DNA of 64,000 nt, taken from positions 1,736,001 to 1,800,000 of the forward strand of contig NZ_LT670847.1 in NCBI RefSeq assembly GCF_900142895.1, in the 5' to 3' direction. Within the stretch, counting starts at the first letter, position 1; each line of letters begins with the position of its first letter. The stretch is from Vreelandella subglaciescola (GTDB lineage: Bacteria > Pseudomonadota > Gammaproteobacteria > Pseudomonadales > Halomonadaceae). Below are positions 24,093-32,847 of this stretch, piece after piece. The notes below the pieces were generated by a model, which saw only the letters and a list, made by a program, of their open reading frames with translations, ran no database searches and was not told the origin of the DNA. Made by a program: the position numbers and the translations under genes.

Positions 24093-25454
24093 TCAGGCGC
24101 GCTCGAATCCGCGTGCGATCTCGTAATCGGTCACGACCTGGTTGAAGGCCTCCATCTCGACCTCGGCGGCGCGGGCGTAGTGGTCAACTACGTCATCGCC
24201 CAGCGCCTCCCGTAGCATGGCCGAGCCTTTCAGCGCATCTCTTGCGTCGCGCAGGTTTTGCGGAATCAGCCCGCCTTCGCCCTGATAGGTATCGCCTTCG
24301 GCGGGCGGCGTCAGCTCCAGCTGATCCTCGATGCCCTTGATGCCGGCGGCCAGCTGCGCGGCCATGGCCAGGTACGGGTTCACGTCCGAGCCGCCAATGC
24401 GATTTTCCACCCGCACGGCCCTGGTGCCCGCCGCACAAAGACGAAAACCCGCGGTGCGGTTATCCACCGACCAGACCGTGCGCGTGGGCGCGAAAGTGCC
24501 TTTCTGAAAGCGCTTGTAGCTGTTGATATACGGCGCCAGAAAGTAGGTGCAGTCGGGGGCATATTTCAGCAATCCGGCCAGGTAGTGCTTCATCAGCGCA
24601 GACATACCCAGCGCATCGTTGGCATCGAAAAAGGCAGACTCGCCGCCCTGCCGCAGCGACTGGTGAATATGCGTTGAGCTACCCGAATGGGCATGATGCC
24701 ATTTGGGCAAAAAGGTCACCGCGCGCCCCTGCTGCCAGGCCACCTCTTTGATCGCGTGCTTGGCAATGGTGTGGTAATCCGCGGTATCCAGCGCCGCGGC
24801 ATAATTGATATTGAGCTCTTCCTGACCGCAGCCGGCTTCCCCCTTGGTGCCCTCCACCGGGATGCCCGCCGCATAAAGATGGTTGCGCACCGGGCGCAAC
24901 ACATGCTCCTCCTTGGTGGTCTGGAAAATGTGGTAGTCCTCGTTATAGCCGCTGATCGGTTCCAGATCGCGAAAGCCCGACTTGCGGATCTCCTCGACGC
25001 TTTTCTCGAACAGGTAGAACTCAAGCTCGGTCGCCATCACCGTGTCGAACCCCATGGCTTTTAGCCGTGCCAGCTGACGCTTGAGCACCGCGCGTGGCGA
25101 ATGCGGCACCGGCGCGTTGGCGTCGTGGTCCAGCACATCGCACAGCACCATCACCGTGCCTTCAAGCCAGGGCGCCGGGCGCAGCGTGGCCATATCAGGC
25201 TGCATCACGTAGTCGCCGTAGCCCGCCTGCCAGGAGGTGCTGGCATAGCCACCCGGCGTCTCCATCTCAAGATCGGTGGCCAGCAGATAGTTGCAGCAAT
25301 GGGTATCGCCCCCTTTACTCTCCAGGAAATAGTGCGCATGCAGGCGCTTGCCCATCAAGCGGCCCTGCATGTCGACAAAACACACCAGCACCGTATCCAC
25401 TTCGCCACTTTTCACCTGAGCCGTCAGGGCATCCAACGTCAGCGCGCTACTCAT
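24093..25454 (-). CDS. Glutamine-synthetase-like gamma-glutamyl amine ligase
   Basis: 453 residues, glutamine synthetase fold. Metal and ATP motifs: 'VMATELEFYLF', 'GCGQEELNINYAAAL', 'HAHSGSSTHIHQSL' (in place of the PGSGMHVHQS of biosynthetic enzymes) and 'RVENRIGGSDVNPYLAMAA'. The adenylylation loop of GlnA is missing, and the type matches PuuA/GlnA3-like ligases that join glutamate to amines. With alcohol and aldehyde dehydrogenases, an importer and an amidohydrolase in the same operon, it probably activates an imported amine by gamma-glutamylation. Start ATG 25454 follows GGAG; the TTG just before it is less likely. Confidence 0.88.
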   Translation of the reverse strand: MSSALTLDALTAQVKSGEVDTVLVCFVDMQGRLMGKRLHAHYFLESKGGDTHCCNYLLATDLEMETPGGYASTSWQAGYGDYVMQPDMATLRPAPWLEGTVMVLCDVLDHDANAPVPHSPRAVLKRQLARLKAMGFDTVMATELEFYLFEKSVEEIRKSGFRDLEPISGYNEDYHIFQTTKEEHVLRPVRNHLYAAGIPVEGTKGEAGCGQEELNINYAAALDTADYHTIAKHAIKEVAWQQGRAVTFLPKWHHAHSGSSTHIHQSLRQGGESAFFDANDALGMSALMKHYLAGLLKYAPDCTYFLAPYINSYKRFQKGTFAPTRTVWSVDNRTAGFRLCAAGTRAVRVENRIGGSDVNPYLAMAAQLAAGIKGIEDQLELTPPAEGDTYQGEGGLIPQNLRDARDALKGSAMLREALGDDVVDHYARAAEVEMEAFNQVVTDYEIARGFERA

Positions 25455-25560
25455 CAATGAGGCTCCTTTGCGGATCGCCGTCAGTCAGGCCCTGAACGGA
25501 TTCAAAAGCTCGCTCAAGAGTTCATTCAAGAACCCGGCCAGAACCTTGCGTTGTAGGGTG

Positions 25561-25583
25561 CGCCCCGGCGATTGGCCGGGGCG
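25561..25583 (-). terminator. GC-rich hairpin between TRAP receptor and ligase genes
   Basis: A perfect 9-bp stem (CGCCCCGGC at 25561 with GCCGGGGCG at 25575, loop GATTG) lies 12 bp after the stop of the TRAP receptor gene. There is no U-tract in the transcript direction, so it may attenuate or stabilise the mRNA instead of ending it. Confidence 0.45.
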
Positions 25584-25594
25584 AAGGGAGTGAC

Positions 25595-26647
25595 TCAGGC
25601 CTGGCCATAGCGGTAGGGCCGCCCGGCTTTGCGCATATCCGCGTTGTATTTTTTGAATATCTTGACCACCTTGGCCTTGATCTCGGACTGCGCCGCAATT
25701 TCGTCCCAGAAGTCTTCCGCCGCGTTCTCCACCTTTTCCCACTCGGCATCGGGGATCGAGGTCAGCTCAAGCTTGGTGCCATTCACGCGCAGGTCGGCCT
25801 CGCCGCCCCAGTACCAATACTGACGATAGTAGTGCGACTGTTCGCAGCACACTTCGAACAGCAGCTTGAGGTCTTCCGGCAGTGCTTCCCAACGCTCCAT
25901 GTTGACGAAGAAGTGGCCAATCCAGGCGCCCGAGATATTGTTGGTCAGGAAGTAGTTGGTCACGCTGGCCCAGCCCACCGTGTAGTCCTCGGTGATACCC
26001 GACCAGGCAATGCCGTCGAGCTCGCCGGTCTGTACGGCGACCTCGATATCCTCCCAGGGCAGCGTCACCGGCACCACGCCGAACTGCGACAGAAAGCGGC
26101 CCGCGGTGGGGAAGGTGAAGATGCGCTTGCCTTCCAGATCTTTGAGGCTGCGGATAGGATCCTTGGTCACGAAGTGACAAGGATCCCAGGCGCCGGCACT
26201 CACGTGCTTGACCCCCACTTTGGCGTACTCTTCCTCCCAGATTTCCTTGAGGCCATAGCGGTTGAACAGCACCGGCACGTCCAGGCTGTAGCGCGAGCCA
26301 AAGGGGAAGTAGCCGCCGAATACGGCCACTTCGGTGGGCGATGCCATGGAGTCATCATCCGACTGCACCGCATCAATGGTGCCGCGCTGCATGGCGCGAA
26401 ACAGCTCGCCGGTGGGCACCAGCTGATCCGCATAGGACAGCTCGATTTGCATGCGGTCGCCGGCAATCTGGTTGAACAGATCAATCGCCGGCTTGGCCAC
26501 ATGCTCGGCCAGCGCGGCGCCGGCATAGGTCTGCATGCGCCAGCGGATGGTGGGCTCGGATGAAGTCTGGGCGACAACCCGGGAAGCCAGTGGCGTCATG
26601 GCGGCGGCACTAGCGGCGGTTATCAGAAACTTGCGTCTTGTTGTCAT
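25595..26647 (-). CDS. TRAP transporter substrate-binding protein, Tat-exported
   Basis: 350 residues. The N-terminus has a twin-arginine signal (TTRRKFLITAASAAAM), so it is exported folded, as seen in TakP-like receptors. The DctP fold shows 'LAEHVAKPAIDLFNQIAGD', 'LFRAMQRGTIDAVQSDDD' and 'GKRIFTFPTAGRFLSQFG'. It binds the imported solute in the periplasm and delivers it to the DctQM pair encoded upstream in the operon. The ligand is unknown; TakP relatives bind alpha-keto acids, but the neighbours suggest an amine or amino alcohol derivative. ATG 26647 follows GGAGAGC. Confidence 0.92.
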   Translation of the reverse strand: MTTRRKFLITAASAAAMTPLASRVVAQTSSEPTIRWRMQTYAGAALAEHVAKPAIDLFNQIAGDRMQIELSYADQLVPTGELFRAMQRGTIDAVQSDDDSMASPTEVAVFGGYFPFGSRYSLDVPVLFNRYGLKEIWEEEYAKVGVKHVSAGAWDPCHFVTKDPIRSLKDLEGKRIFTFPTAGRFLSQFGVVPVTLPWEDIEVAVQTGELDGIAWSGITEDYTVGWASVTNYFLTNNISGAWIGHFFVNMERWEALPEDLKLLFEVCCEQSHYYRQYWYWGGEADLRVNGTKLELTSIPDAEWEKVENAAEDFWDEIAAQSEIKAKVVKIFKKYNADMRKAGRPYRYGQA

Positions 26648-26823
26648 TTTTCGCTCTCCTGATGAGGCATGCCGGATATGGCACACGCGGTACTGCCTAT
26701 CTGACGCTGCCCCAACATGCCGTTAGCCAAGCGCTTGTCGTTGATTGCCGCGTCACCTCTTGCTGTTTACGTCCCTTTTACAGATCGTCTTCCCTTTCTT
26801 CCTTTAGCGTAGTCTCCTTGCTG

Positions 26824-28146
26824 TCAGCTTCCATAAACGTAGCCGGGCAGCCATAGCGCAATTTGTGGAAAGAGCATTACCAGGCCAAGAGCGACCACCA
26901 TCACGACGACGAAGGGGATAATCGACCGGTAAATATCCCGCAAACCGACCTCCGGCGGCGCCATGGCGCGCATCAAGAACAAGTTATAGCCGAATGGTGG
27001 CGTCATGTAGGCAATCTGGGTGGTGATGGTGTAGAGAATGCCGTACCAGATCAGGTCGAACCCCAGCGCATCGACCAGCGGCACGTAAAGCGGCGCGACA
27101 ATCACCAGCATGGCGGTGTCGTCCAGAAAGGTGCCCATCACGATAAAGCTGAGCTGCATCAGGATCAGGATCATCCACGGCGAAAAATTCAGACGTTGCG
27201 TGAACAGGTCTTCGATTGCCTTGACCGCGCCCAGCCCGTCAAAAATGGCGCCAAAGGCCAATGCGGCCAGAATGATCCACATGAACATGCACGAAATCGC
27301 CAGCGTCTGGCGCACCGAGGTTTCAAACACCTTGCGCGTCATGCGCCCCTTGAGAACCGCCGCCACCAAGGCGGCCATGGCGCCGACGGCGGAGCTTTCC
27401 ACCAGCGAGGTCCAGCCCTTCACGAAAGGCACCATCATCACCGCAAAGATCACCAGCGGCAGCACGCCCGCCCCCAGCAGCCGCAGCTTTTCAGCCAGCG
27501 ACACGTCGCGCTCTTCAATCGGCAACACGGGGCCAAGCGCGGGCTGTATACGGCAGCGCAAATAGATGTAGAGGATGAACAGCGTCGCCATCATCAGTCC
27601 CGGCAACACCCCGGCCAGCCACAGCTGCCCCACCGGCTGGCGCGCGATCATGGCGTATAGCACCAGCACCACCGAGGGCGGCACAAGAATGCCCAGGCTG
27701 GAGCCCGCCTGGATCACCCCGGTGACCATGATCTTGTCGTAGCCGCGCCGCAGCAGTTCGGGCAAGGCGATGGTAGCGCCGATCGCCATGCCGGCGACCG
27801 ACAGGCCGTTCATCGCCGAAATCAGTACCATCAAGCCGATAGTGCCAATAGCCAGGCCGCCCCTGACCGGGCCCATCCAGACGTGAAACATCTTGTACAA
27901 GTCATCTGCAATACCGCTTTCCGACAACACGTAGCCCATGAAGATAAACATCGGCAGAGTCAGTAGCGGATACCACTTCATCAGCTTCATCGCCGACGAA
28001 AACGGGATATCCACGCCGCCCGTGCCCCACAGCAGCACACCCGCAATGGCCCCGACAAAGCCGATCGCCCCGAACACGCGCTGCCCGGTCATTAACATCA
28101 GCATCATCGAGCTGAACATCACAATGGCGATCATCTCGTAAGGCAT
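26824..28146 (-). CDS. TRAP transporter large permease (DctM)
   Basis: 440 residues, about 12 membrane helices. DctM blocks: 'MFIFMGYVLSESGIADDLY', 'ISAMNGLSVAGMAIGATIAL', 'GSSLGILVPPSVVLVLYAM', and near the C-terminus 'GTFLDDTAMLVIVAPLYVPL' with 'QIAYMTPPFGYNLFLMRA'. It is the solute channel driven by the sodium gradient. Start ATG 28146 overlaps the TGA of the DctQ gene (TGATG), so translation is coupled; the frame continues upstream but overlaps dctQ without protein-like sequence. Confidence 0.93.
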   Translation of the reverse strand: MPYEMIAIVMFSSMMLMLMTGQRVFGAIGFVGAIAGVLLWGTGGVDIPFSSAMKLMKWYPLLTLPMFIFMGYVLSESGIADDLYKMFHVWMGPVRGGLAIGTIGLMVLISAMNGLSVAGMAIGATIALPELLRRGYDKIMVTGVIQAGSSLGILVPPSVVLVLYAMIARQPVGQLWLAGVLPGLMMATLFILYIYLRCRIQPALGPVLPIEERDVSLAEKLRLLGAGVLPLVIFAVMMVPFVKGWTSLVESSAVGAMAALVAAVLKGRMTRKVFETSVRQTLAISCMFMWIILAALAFGAIFDGLGAVKAIEDLFTQRLNFSPWMILILMQLSFIVMGTFLDDTAMLVIVAPLYVPLVDALGFDLIWYGILYTITTQIAYMTPPFGYNLFLMRAMAPPEVGLRDIYRSIIPFVVVMVVALGLVMLFPQIALWLPGYVYGS

Positions 28147-28742
28147 CAGTTGAACACTCCGCGCAGGCGACCGATGTCCTTGAAGAACTCGGCCAGGGAC
28201 TGAAGAACCATCAAAAATACCCCCAGGCAGATCACCGACTTGATCGGCCACATGAAAGGCCGCCAGGCCGTTGAGCTGCGTTCCAGAAAGCCAAGGCTTT
28301 CACTCGCCGCCGACGGCCCCTGGGTCAGAAAAGTCCAGGTAATGCCAAGTAAAAACATGAACGGCTCTTTGCCGAAATAACCCAGCGAATAGGACAACGA
28401 AATCAGCCCGCCATACAGCAGCACGCCGAGATAATAGAGCAGGAAAAACACCGTAAAGGCATCGACCAGCGCCTTGGTTTTCGGGCTCCAGCTGCCATAG
28501 AAGAGATCCATCCGCACGTTGGCGTCCAGCTGAATCGAATAGGGCCCGCCCAGCACGAAATACGCCACCATAACGAACTGAGCAGTTTCCAGCGTCCACA
28601 GCGAGGGGGTCATGAACACCTTGGATGCCGACGACCACAGCAGGACGCCAATCAAGGCAAAGATCAGATACATCGCAATGCGTCCGATGAAGCGATTCAG
28701 CGCCTCAACGGCGCTGATATACAGCAGGATAGCCCTAGGCAT
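28146..28742 (-). CDS. TRAP transporter small permease (DctQ)
   Basis: About 198 residues with four membrane helices: near the N-terminus 'AMYLIFALIGVLLWSSAS', then 'FVMVAYFVLGGPYSIQLDAN', 'VFFLLYYLGVLLYGGLISL' and 'SVICLGVFLMVLQSLAEFF'. The block 'LDANVRMDLFYGSWSPKTKA' is typical of the family. Start ATG 28742 overlaps the stop of the amidohydrolase gene by 8 bp. It is larger than standard DctQ because of an insertion near residues 135-165. Confidence 0.9.
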   Translation of the reverse strand: MPRAILLYISAVEALNRFIGRIAMYLIFALIGVLLWSSASKVFMTPSLWTLETAQFVMVAYFVLGGPYSIQLDANVRMDLFYGSWSPKTKALVDAFTVFFLLYYLGVLLYGGLISLSYSLGYFGKEPFMFLLGITWTFLTQGPSAASESLGFLERSSTAWRPFMWPIKSVICLGVFLMVLQSLAEFFKDIGRLRGVFN

Positions 28743-29547
28743 CGCGCTCACCCTCCTGCGGCGGAACCGCAAAGCCCAATGTCGCCAACGCCGGCAGGAT
28801 CAACCGCAATACTTCATTCGCCATGGTGGCTTCAGCATCCGGCGTGGCCAGCAGATCATTACGAATCTCGACCATCACGTTCGCCAGGCCGTTACCCATG
28901 CCGTGCAGCTTGAGCGAATGGGTGACGCCATCTTCCGGGCCGTAAGGCGCGTTGCGCTGAATGTCGCGGTGGGGTAAGCGATGCGTCTGCGCCAGCATGG
29001 CGTCGGCCAGTCGCGTATCGGCATCATGCAAAATGCCGATCTCTACGCGACGGGTATGCCCGTAGTAGTAGGGCGTAAAACTATGCAGAGTGAGCAGCAC
29101 CGTGGGGAGATGGCGTGCCGCCCGGTCGGCCAGCACACGGGATACCGCCTGGCAAAAGGGCCGATAGATGGCATCGACCCGTGCCGCTCGCTGCGCCGGC
29201 GTTAAATCATGATTGCCCGGCACATCGATGATTTCCGAACGCTCGGGCATGGCGCTGGCGGCGTCGGGTGGGCGATTGCAGTCATACACCAGCCGCGAAA
29301 CACGGCTGGCGATCAGCGGCGCATCGAGCGCGTCAGAGAGCTTCACGGCCACAGCGCGGGCGCCGGGATCCCATGCGGCATGGCTGCTACGGTGCACCGG
29401 ATCAAGCCCAAGACCCTGATACATCTCGGGGATATCGCAGGCGGCATGCTCACACAGAATCACCGCCGGGCCGCTACCCTCCCGATTGCTTATCTCCACG
29501 CTTGGCGATGCCTGTTGCGACGACCCTGCCACGCCCTCTGACGTCAT
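28735..29547 (-). CDS. N-formylglutamate amidohydrolase family enzyme
   Basis: 270 residues, zinc amidohydrolase of the FGase/HutG2 family. Characteristic segments: 'AVILCEHAACDIPEMY', 'SRVSRLVYDCNRPPD', 'VLLTLHSFTPYYYGHTRRVE', 'HRDIQRNAPYGPEDGVTHSL' and 'VMVEIRNDLL'. FGases split N-formylglutamate; no histidine-degradation gene is nearby. As first gene of the operon with the glutamine-synthetase-like ligase, it more plausibly removes glutamate from an oxidised gamma-glutamyl intermediate. That role is inferred. ATG follows AGGAGAGC. Confidence 0.87.
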   Translation of the reverse strand: MTSEGVAGSSQQASPSVEISNREGSGPAVILCEHAACDIPEMYQGLGLDPVHRSSHAAWDPGARAVAVKLSDALDAPLIASRVSRLVYDCNRPPDAASAMPERSEIIDVPGNHDLTPAQRAARVDAIYRPFCQAVSRVLADRAARHLPTVLLTLHSFTPYYYGHTRRVEIGILHDADTRLADAMLAQTHRLPHRDIQRNAPYGPEDGVTHSLKLHGMGNGLANVMVEIRNDLLATPDAEATMANEVLRLILPALATLGFAVPPQEGERDA

Positions 29548-29582
29548 GATGCTCTCCTCGCCTCTGAAGAGAGATTTTCATC

Positions 29583-29597
29583 ACACAGTTATTGTGT
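29583..29597. promoter_or_regulatory. Candidate RpiR operator
   Basis: ACACAGTTATTGTGT, a dyad with 5-bp arms (ACACA/TGTGT), is centred in the 127-bp gap between the divergent amidohydrolase operon and the RpiR regulator gene. Its position fits control of both directions. Confidence 0.4.
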
Positions 29598-29674
29598 AAA
29601 CATCCCTTCAGCTCCATATTCAAAGTTGTTCACAACGCGCGGCTTGTCAATGACCAATCAGGGCAGGAGATATT

Positions 29675-30559
29675 TTGACGACGGCTAACTCAACGGGGCA
29701 CACCACGGTACGCGAGCTGATCCGCCAGCATTACCAGGCACTGACGCAATCGGAGCGTAAATTTGCCAATGCGCTGCTGGAAAACTATCCGGCGGCGGGA
29801 TTAGCCTCGATCACGATCGTCGCGGACAACGCCGGCGTCTCGACGCCGACCGTGGCGCGCATGGTGCAGAAGCTGGGGTTCAAGGGATATCCGCCGTTTC
29901 ACAAGGCGCTGCTGCACGAGCTTGAGGCCAAAGGATCAGGCCCCACCCAGCGGCGCGCAAACTGGGCCCCCGAGGCGCCCGATACGCACCTGCTGAACCG
30001 GTTCGCCCAGGCGGTGACCCACAACGTGGGGCAGACGTTTGCCAACATCGAGACGGCCACCTTCGATCAGGCCGTCAACCAGCTGGCCGAGGTTGACCAG
30101 CGGCTGTATATCATTGGCGGGCGCATCACCCATGCGCTGGCCGACTACGCCTTTACGCACCTCCAGGCGGTGCGCCCCGCCGTCACGCATATGACCGTGT
30201 CCTCGGGCACGTGGCCGCACTACGTTCTTGACATGCAGCCGGGCGAAACGCTGTTGATCTTTGATATCCGCCGCTATGAAACCAACCTGCAGCGCCTGGC
30301 CGAGCTGGTGGCGGAACGTGGCGTGCGTATTGTGCTGATTACCGACCAGTGGACATCACCGGTAGCGGCAGTGGCCGATTTCACCTTCAACTGCTGGGTC
30401 GAGATTCCCTCGGGGTGGGACTCGAACCTTTCCACCATGATGCTGCTGGAAGCCATGATCGCCGCCGTGCAGGAACAGCGCTGGCCGGAAACTCGCGAGC
30501 GCTACGAACAACTGGACGAGCTGTTCGACATGACGCGCCTGTTTCGCAAGTTTGTTTAA
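29675..30559 (+). CDS. RpiR/MurR-family transcriptional regulator
   Basis: 294 residues. An N-terminal RpiR helix-turn-helix domain (ALTQSERKFANALLENYPAA, then 'GVSTPTVARMVQKLGFKGYP') is followed by a C-terminal SIS domain with 'RLYIIGGRITHALADYAF' and 'ETLLIFDIRRYETNL'. SIS domains usually bind phosphosugars, yet RpiR members also control amino-acid-type TRAP operons. The start is TTG 29675 with AGGAG seven bases before; no ATG or GTG fits better. Divergent from the amidohydrolase-TRAP operon, which it probably controls. Confidence 0.9.
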   Translation: MTTANSTGHTTVRELIRQHYQALTQSERKFANALLENYPAAGLASITIVADNAGVSTPTVARMVQKLGFKGYPPFHKALLHELEAKGSGPTQRRANWAPEAPDTHLLNRFAQAVTHNVGQTFANIETATFDQAVNQLAEVDQRLYIIGGRITHALADYAFTHLQAVRPAVTHMTVSSGTWPHYVLDMQPGETLLIFDIRRYETNLQRLAELVAERGVRIVLITDQWTSPVAAVADFTFNCWVEIPSGWDSNLSTMMLLEAMIAAVQEQRWPETRERYEQLDELFDMTRLFRKFV

Positions 30560-30592
30560 CGGCTGCGTGTGCCTGACATCGCTTCACCTGAG

Positions 30593-31354
30593 TCAGTCGA
30601 GAGTCAATTCCACCTCCCCGATTCCTTCGAACACCAGTCGCGCGCGATGGCCGCGCTGCATTTCCAGTACGCCATCGAAAGTGCCCGTGGTGATGACGTC
30701 ACCGGCCCGAAATCCCTCGCCACTGGCGGCGATACGGGTGTTGATCATCTGCATCAGCAACAGCGCAGGATCGCCGCCGGGGTGACCACCACGGCCCGAC
30801 AAGGCGACCTCTCCATCCAGCGACAAGCGATAGACGGCGTCTTGCATCTGCTGCAAGTCTCCGGCCTCAATGCCGCTGCCCAACACGAAGCCGCCATGAC
30901 TCAAGCCATCGGCGAGCTGCCATAGCGGCGGCACCTCGGGCCAACATTCGAAACGGCTATCCACCACTTCGATCGCCGCGTGCAGGCTGGCAACTTGAGC
31001 AGCGATCTCCTCCAATGGGTAAGGCGTTTCCCGTGCCGGCAAGTCGCCACCCAGTACGACGGCCAGCTCCGGCTCGAGAAACACAATATGGAAGTCATCC
31101 CGCGCAAATCGCGCCGGCGAGTGCCGGCTCAGCTCGCTGAACAGCCGCGAGAAACGCGGCACCTCACCTTTGACGATGCCACCGAGCTTCCAACCTGAGG
31201 GCGTACCCAAGTGCGCCGAGACCCGCTCCTGAATGGCATAGGCGTCCTGCACTTCGTTCAGCGGAATATCCTCGGGCAGCGCAATCTGCGTGCGCTGCTC
31301 ATGGGCCTCGATCAGGCGCTGAGCGCCGGCGGTTACAATCTCCTCGTGGGTCAT
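30593..31354 (-). CDS. 2-keto-4-pentenoate hydratase-like protein (FAH superfamily)
   Basis: 253 residues. Family features: 'DAYAIQERVSAHLGTPSGWK', 'FLEPELAVVLGGDLPAR' with the metal-site Glu pair, 'AIEVVDSRFECWPEVPPLWQ' (read in parts) and 'GDVITTGTFDGVLEMQRGHR'. MhpD-type enzymes hydrate 2-hydroxydienoates; relatives decarboxylate or hydrolyse C-C bonds. It is the last gene of the dihydropyrimidinase operon and is separated from it by only 2 bp. No aromatic ring-cleavage gene lies nearby, so a different keto-acid substrate is likely. Confidence 0.8.
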   Translation of the reverse strand: MTHEEIVTAGAQRLIEAHEQRTQIALPEDIPLNEVQDAYAIQERVSAHLGTPSGWKLGGIVKGEVPRFSRLFSELSRHSPARFARDDFHIVFLEPELAVVLGGDLPARETPYPLEEIAAQVASLHAAIEVVDSRFECWPEVPPLWQLADGLSHGGFVLGSGIEAGDLQQMQDAVYRLSLDGEVALSGRGGHPGGDPALLLMQMINTRIAASGEGFRAGDVITTGTFDGVLEMQRGHRARLVFEGIGEVELTLD

Positions 31355-31356
31355 GC

Positions 31357-32787
31357 TCAAAACCCCTTGGCGTTGCCGCGTGGACGCGCCGGCTGTGGTG
31401 TGTCGCACTTGAGAAATTCACCGTAACCGGCCTCGTTCTCGGGCTCACCGGCGCGGGACACGACCCGGCCGCGGCATAGCGTCAACATGGGGCGGCCGGT
31501 CAGCTCAAGCCCCTCGTACGGCGTATAGTCCACGGCATGATGCAGGTCGGCGTTGCGTATGGTGCTTTTCGCCGTCGCGTCCCACAGCGTCAAATCGGCA
31601 TCGCTGCCGATGGCAATGGTGCCCTTGCGTGGGTAGAGCCCGTAGATTTTGGCGGGGTTGGTCGCGGTCAGCGCCACGAAGCGGGTCACGTCGATGCGCT
31701 CCTTGACCACGCCTTCGGAAAACAGGATCGGCAGCCGCGTTTCTAGGCCAGGAATGCCGTTGGGGATGTGTTCGAAGTGGGCGTGTTCGCCGTGCAGCTT
31801 TTTACCCTTGACGTCCTCGAAGCGAAACGGCGCATGGTCCGAGGAGAACACCTGAAAGACGCCGGATTCCAGCCCTTGCCAGACCGCTTCCTGGGCCGCC
31901 GGATCACGGGGCGGCGGGCTACACACGTACTTGGCACCGTCGAACCCGTCGCGATCCAGGTCCTTGGCCGTGAGCATCAAATACTGCGGGCAGGTCTCGC
32001 CATAGACGCGCAGACCGCGGCTCTGTGCCCAGCGAATCTGCTCGATGGTCTGGGTGCCGGAGACATGCACGATCAGCACAGGCACGTCGACCAGCTCCGC
32101 CAGCGAAATCGCCCGGTGAGACGCTTCGCGCTCGCCGATGCTCGAATGCGCCACACCGTGATAGTAAGGCCCCGTGTTGCCGCTCTCGGTCAGCAGCTCG
32201 GTCAGATAGGCGATGCAGTCAGCGTTCTCGGCATGCACCATGACCATGGCACCCTCTCGCCGCGCCAGCGCCAGCACATTGAGAATCTCACGGTCGTTGA
32301 GCTTGAGATCATCGTAGGTCATGTAGATCTTGAAGGAGCTGTAGCCCTCCTTGATCAGCGCCGGCAGCTCCTCCTTCAATACCGTTTCGGTGGGATCGGT
32401 AACGATCATGTGAAAGGCGTAGTCGATGAAGGCCTGACCCTCGCTACGCCGATGATAATCGTCTACCGCGGCGCGCAGGCTCTGGCCCTTCTGCTGGGCG
32501 GCAAAGGGCATCACCGTGGTGGTGCCACCGCAGGCCGCCGAACGCGTGCCGCTGAAAAAGCCGTCGGCCATCACCGCACCATCGCCCAGCGGCTGATCCA
32601 GATGACAATGCGCATCGATGCCACCGGGCAATACCCATAAGCCTTCGGCATCGATGACCTCAGCGGCCTCGCCCAGCTCATGACCGAGCGCTACGATGCG
32701 CCCCGCCTTGATGCCGATATCGGCGTAATACGTGTCCACCGCGGTCGTAATCAGGCCGTTTTTAACCAAAGTGTCGAAGCGTTGCAT
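31357..32787 (-). CDS. Dihydropyrimidinase / D-hydantoinase family amidohydrolase
   Basis: 476 residues. The binuclear metal site is complete: H60 and H62 (DAHCHLD), the carboxylated Lys K153 (SFKIYMTYDD), H185 (MVHAEN), H241 (IVHVSG) and D317 (SSDHAP). It opens cyclic ureides or imides such as dihydrouracil, hydantoins or succinimide-type rings. Tyr155 next to K153 is the usual substrate-binding residue. ATG 32787 follows AAAGGAAGC. Linked genes (racemase-like, FAH-type, TRAP) point to uptake and breakdown of a ring compound; no carbamoylase is encoded in the window. Confidence 0.9.
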   Translation of the reverse strand: MQRFDTLVKNGLITTAVDTYYADIGIKAGRIVALGHELGEAAEVIDAEGLWVLPGGIDAHCHLDQPLGDGAVMADGFFSGTRSAACGGTTTVMPFAAQQKGQSLRAAVDDYHRRSEGQAFIDYAFHMIVTDPTETVLKEELPALIKEGYSSFKIYMTYDDLKLNDREILNVLALARREGAMVMVHAENADCIAYLTELLTESGNTGPYYHGVAHSSIGEREASHRAISLAELVDVPVLIVHVSGTQTIEQIRWAQSRGLRVYGETCPQYLMLTAKDLDRDGFDGAKYVCSPPPRDPAAQEAVWQGLESGVFQVFSSDHAPFRFEDVKGKKLHGEHAHFEHIPNGIPGLETRLPILFSEGVVKERIDVTRFVALTATNPAKIYGLYPRKGTIAIGSDADLTLWDATAKSTIRNADLHHAVDYTPYEGLELTGRPMLTLCRGRVVSRAGEPENEAGYGEFLKCDTPQPARPRGNAKGF

Positions 32788-32847
32788 GACGTTGCTTCCT
32801 TTATTGTCGTTGTGAAGGCACATAGTCCCGATGAAGGTTAAGTGTCT

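Noticed and set aside
26863..27660. 265-codon open frame on the plus strand opposite the first dctM
   Set aside because: Its very high His/Gln/Arg content mirrors the hydrophobic codons of the permease on the other strand.
28735..29547. Histidine utilisation (Hut) role for the N-formylglutamate amidohydrolase gene
   Set aside because: No hutU, hutH, hutI or hutF gene is in the window, while a glutamate-amine ligase and oxidising enzymes share the operon.
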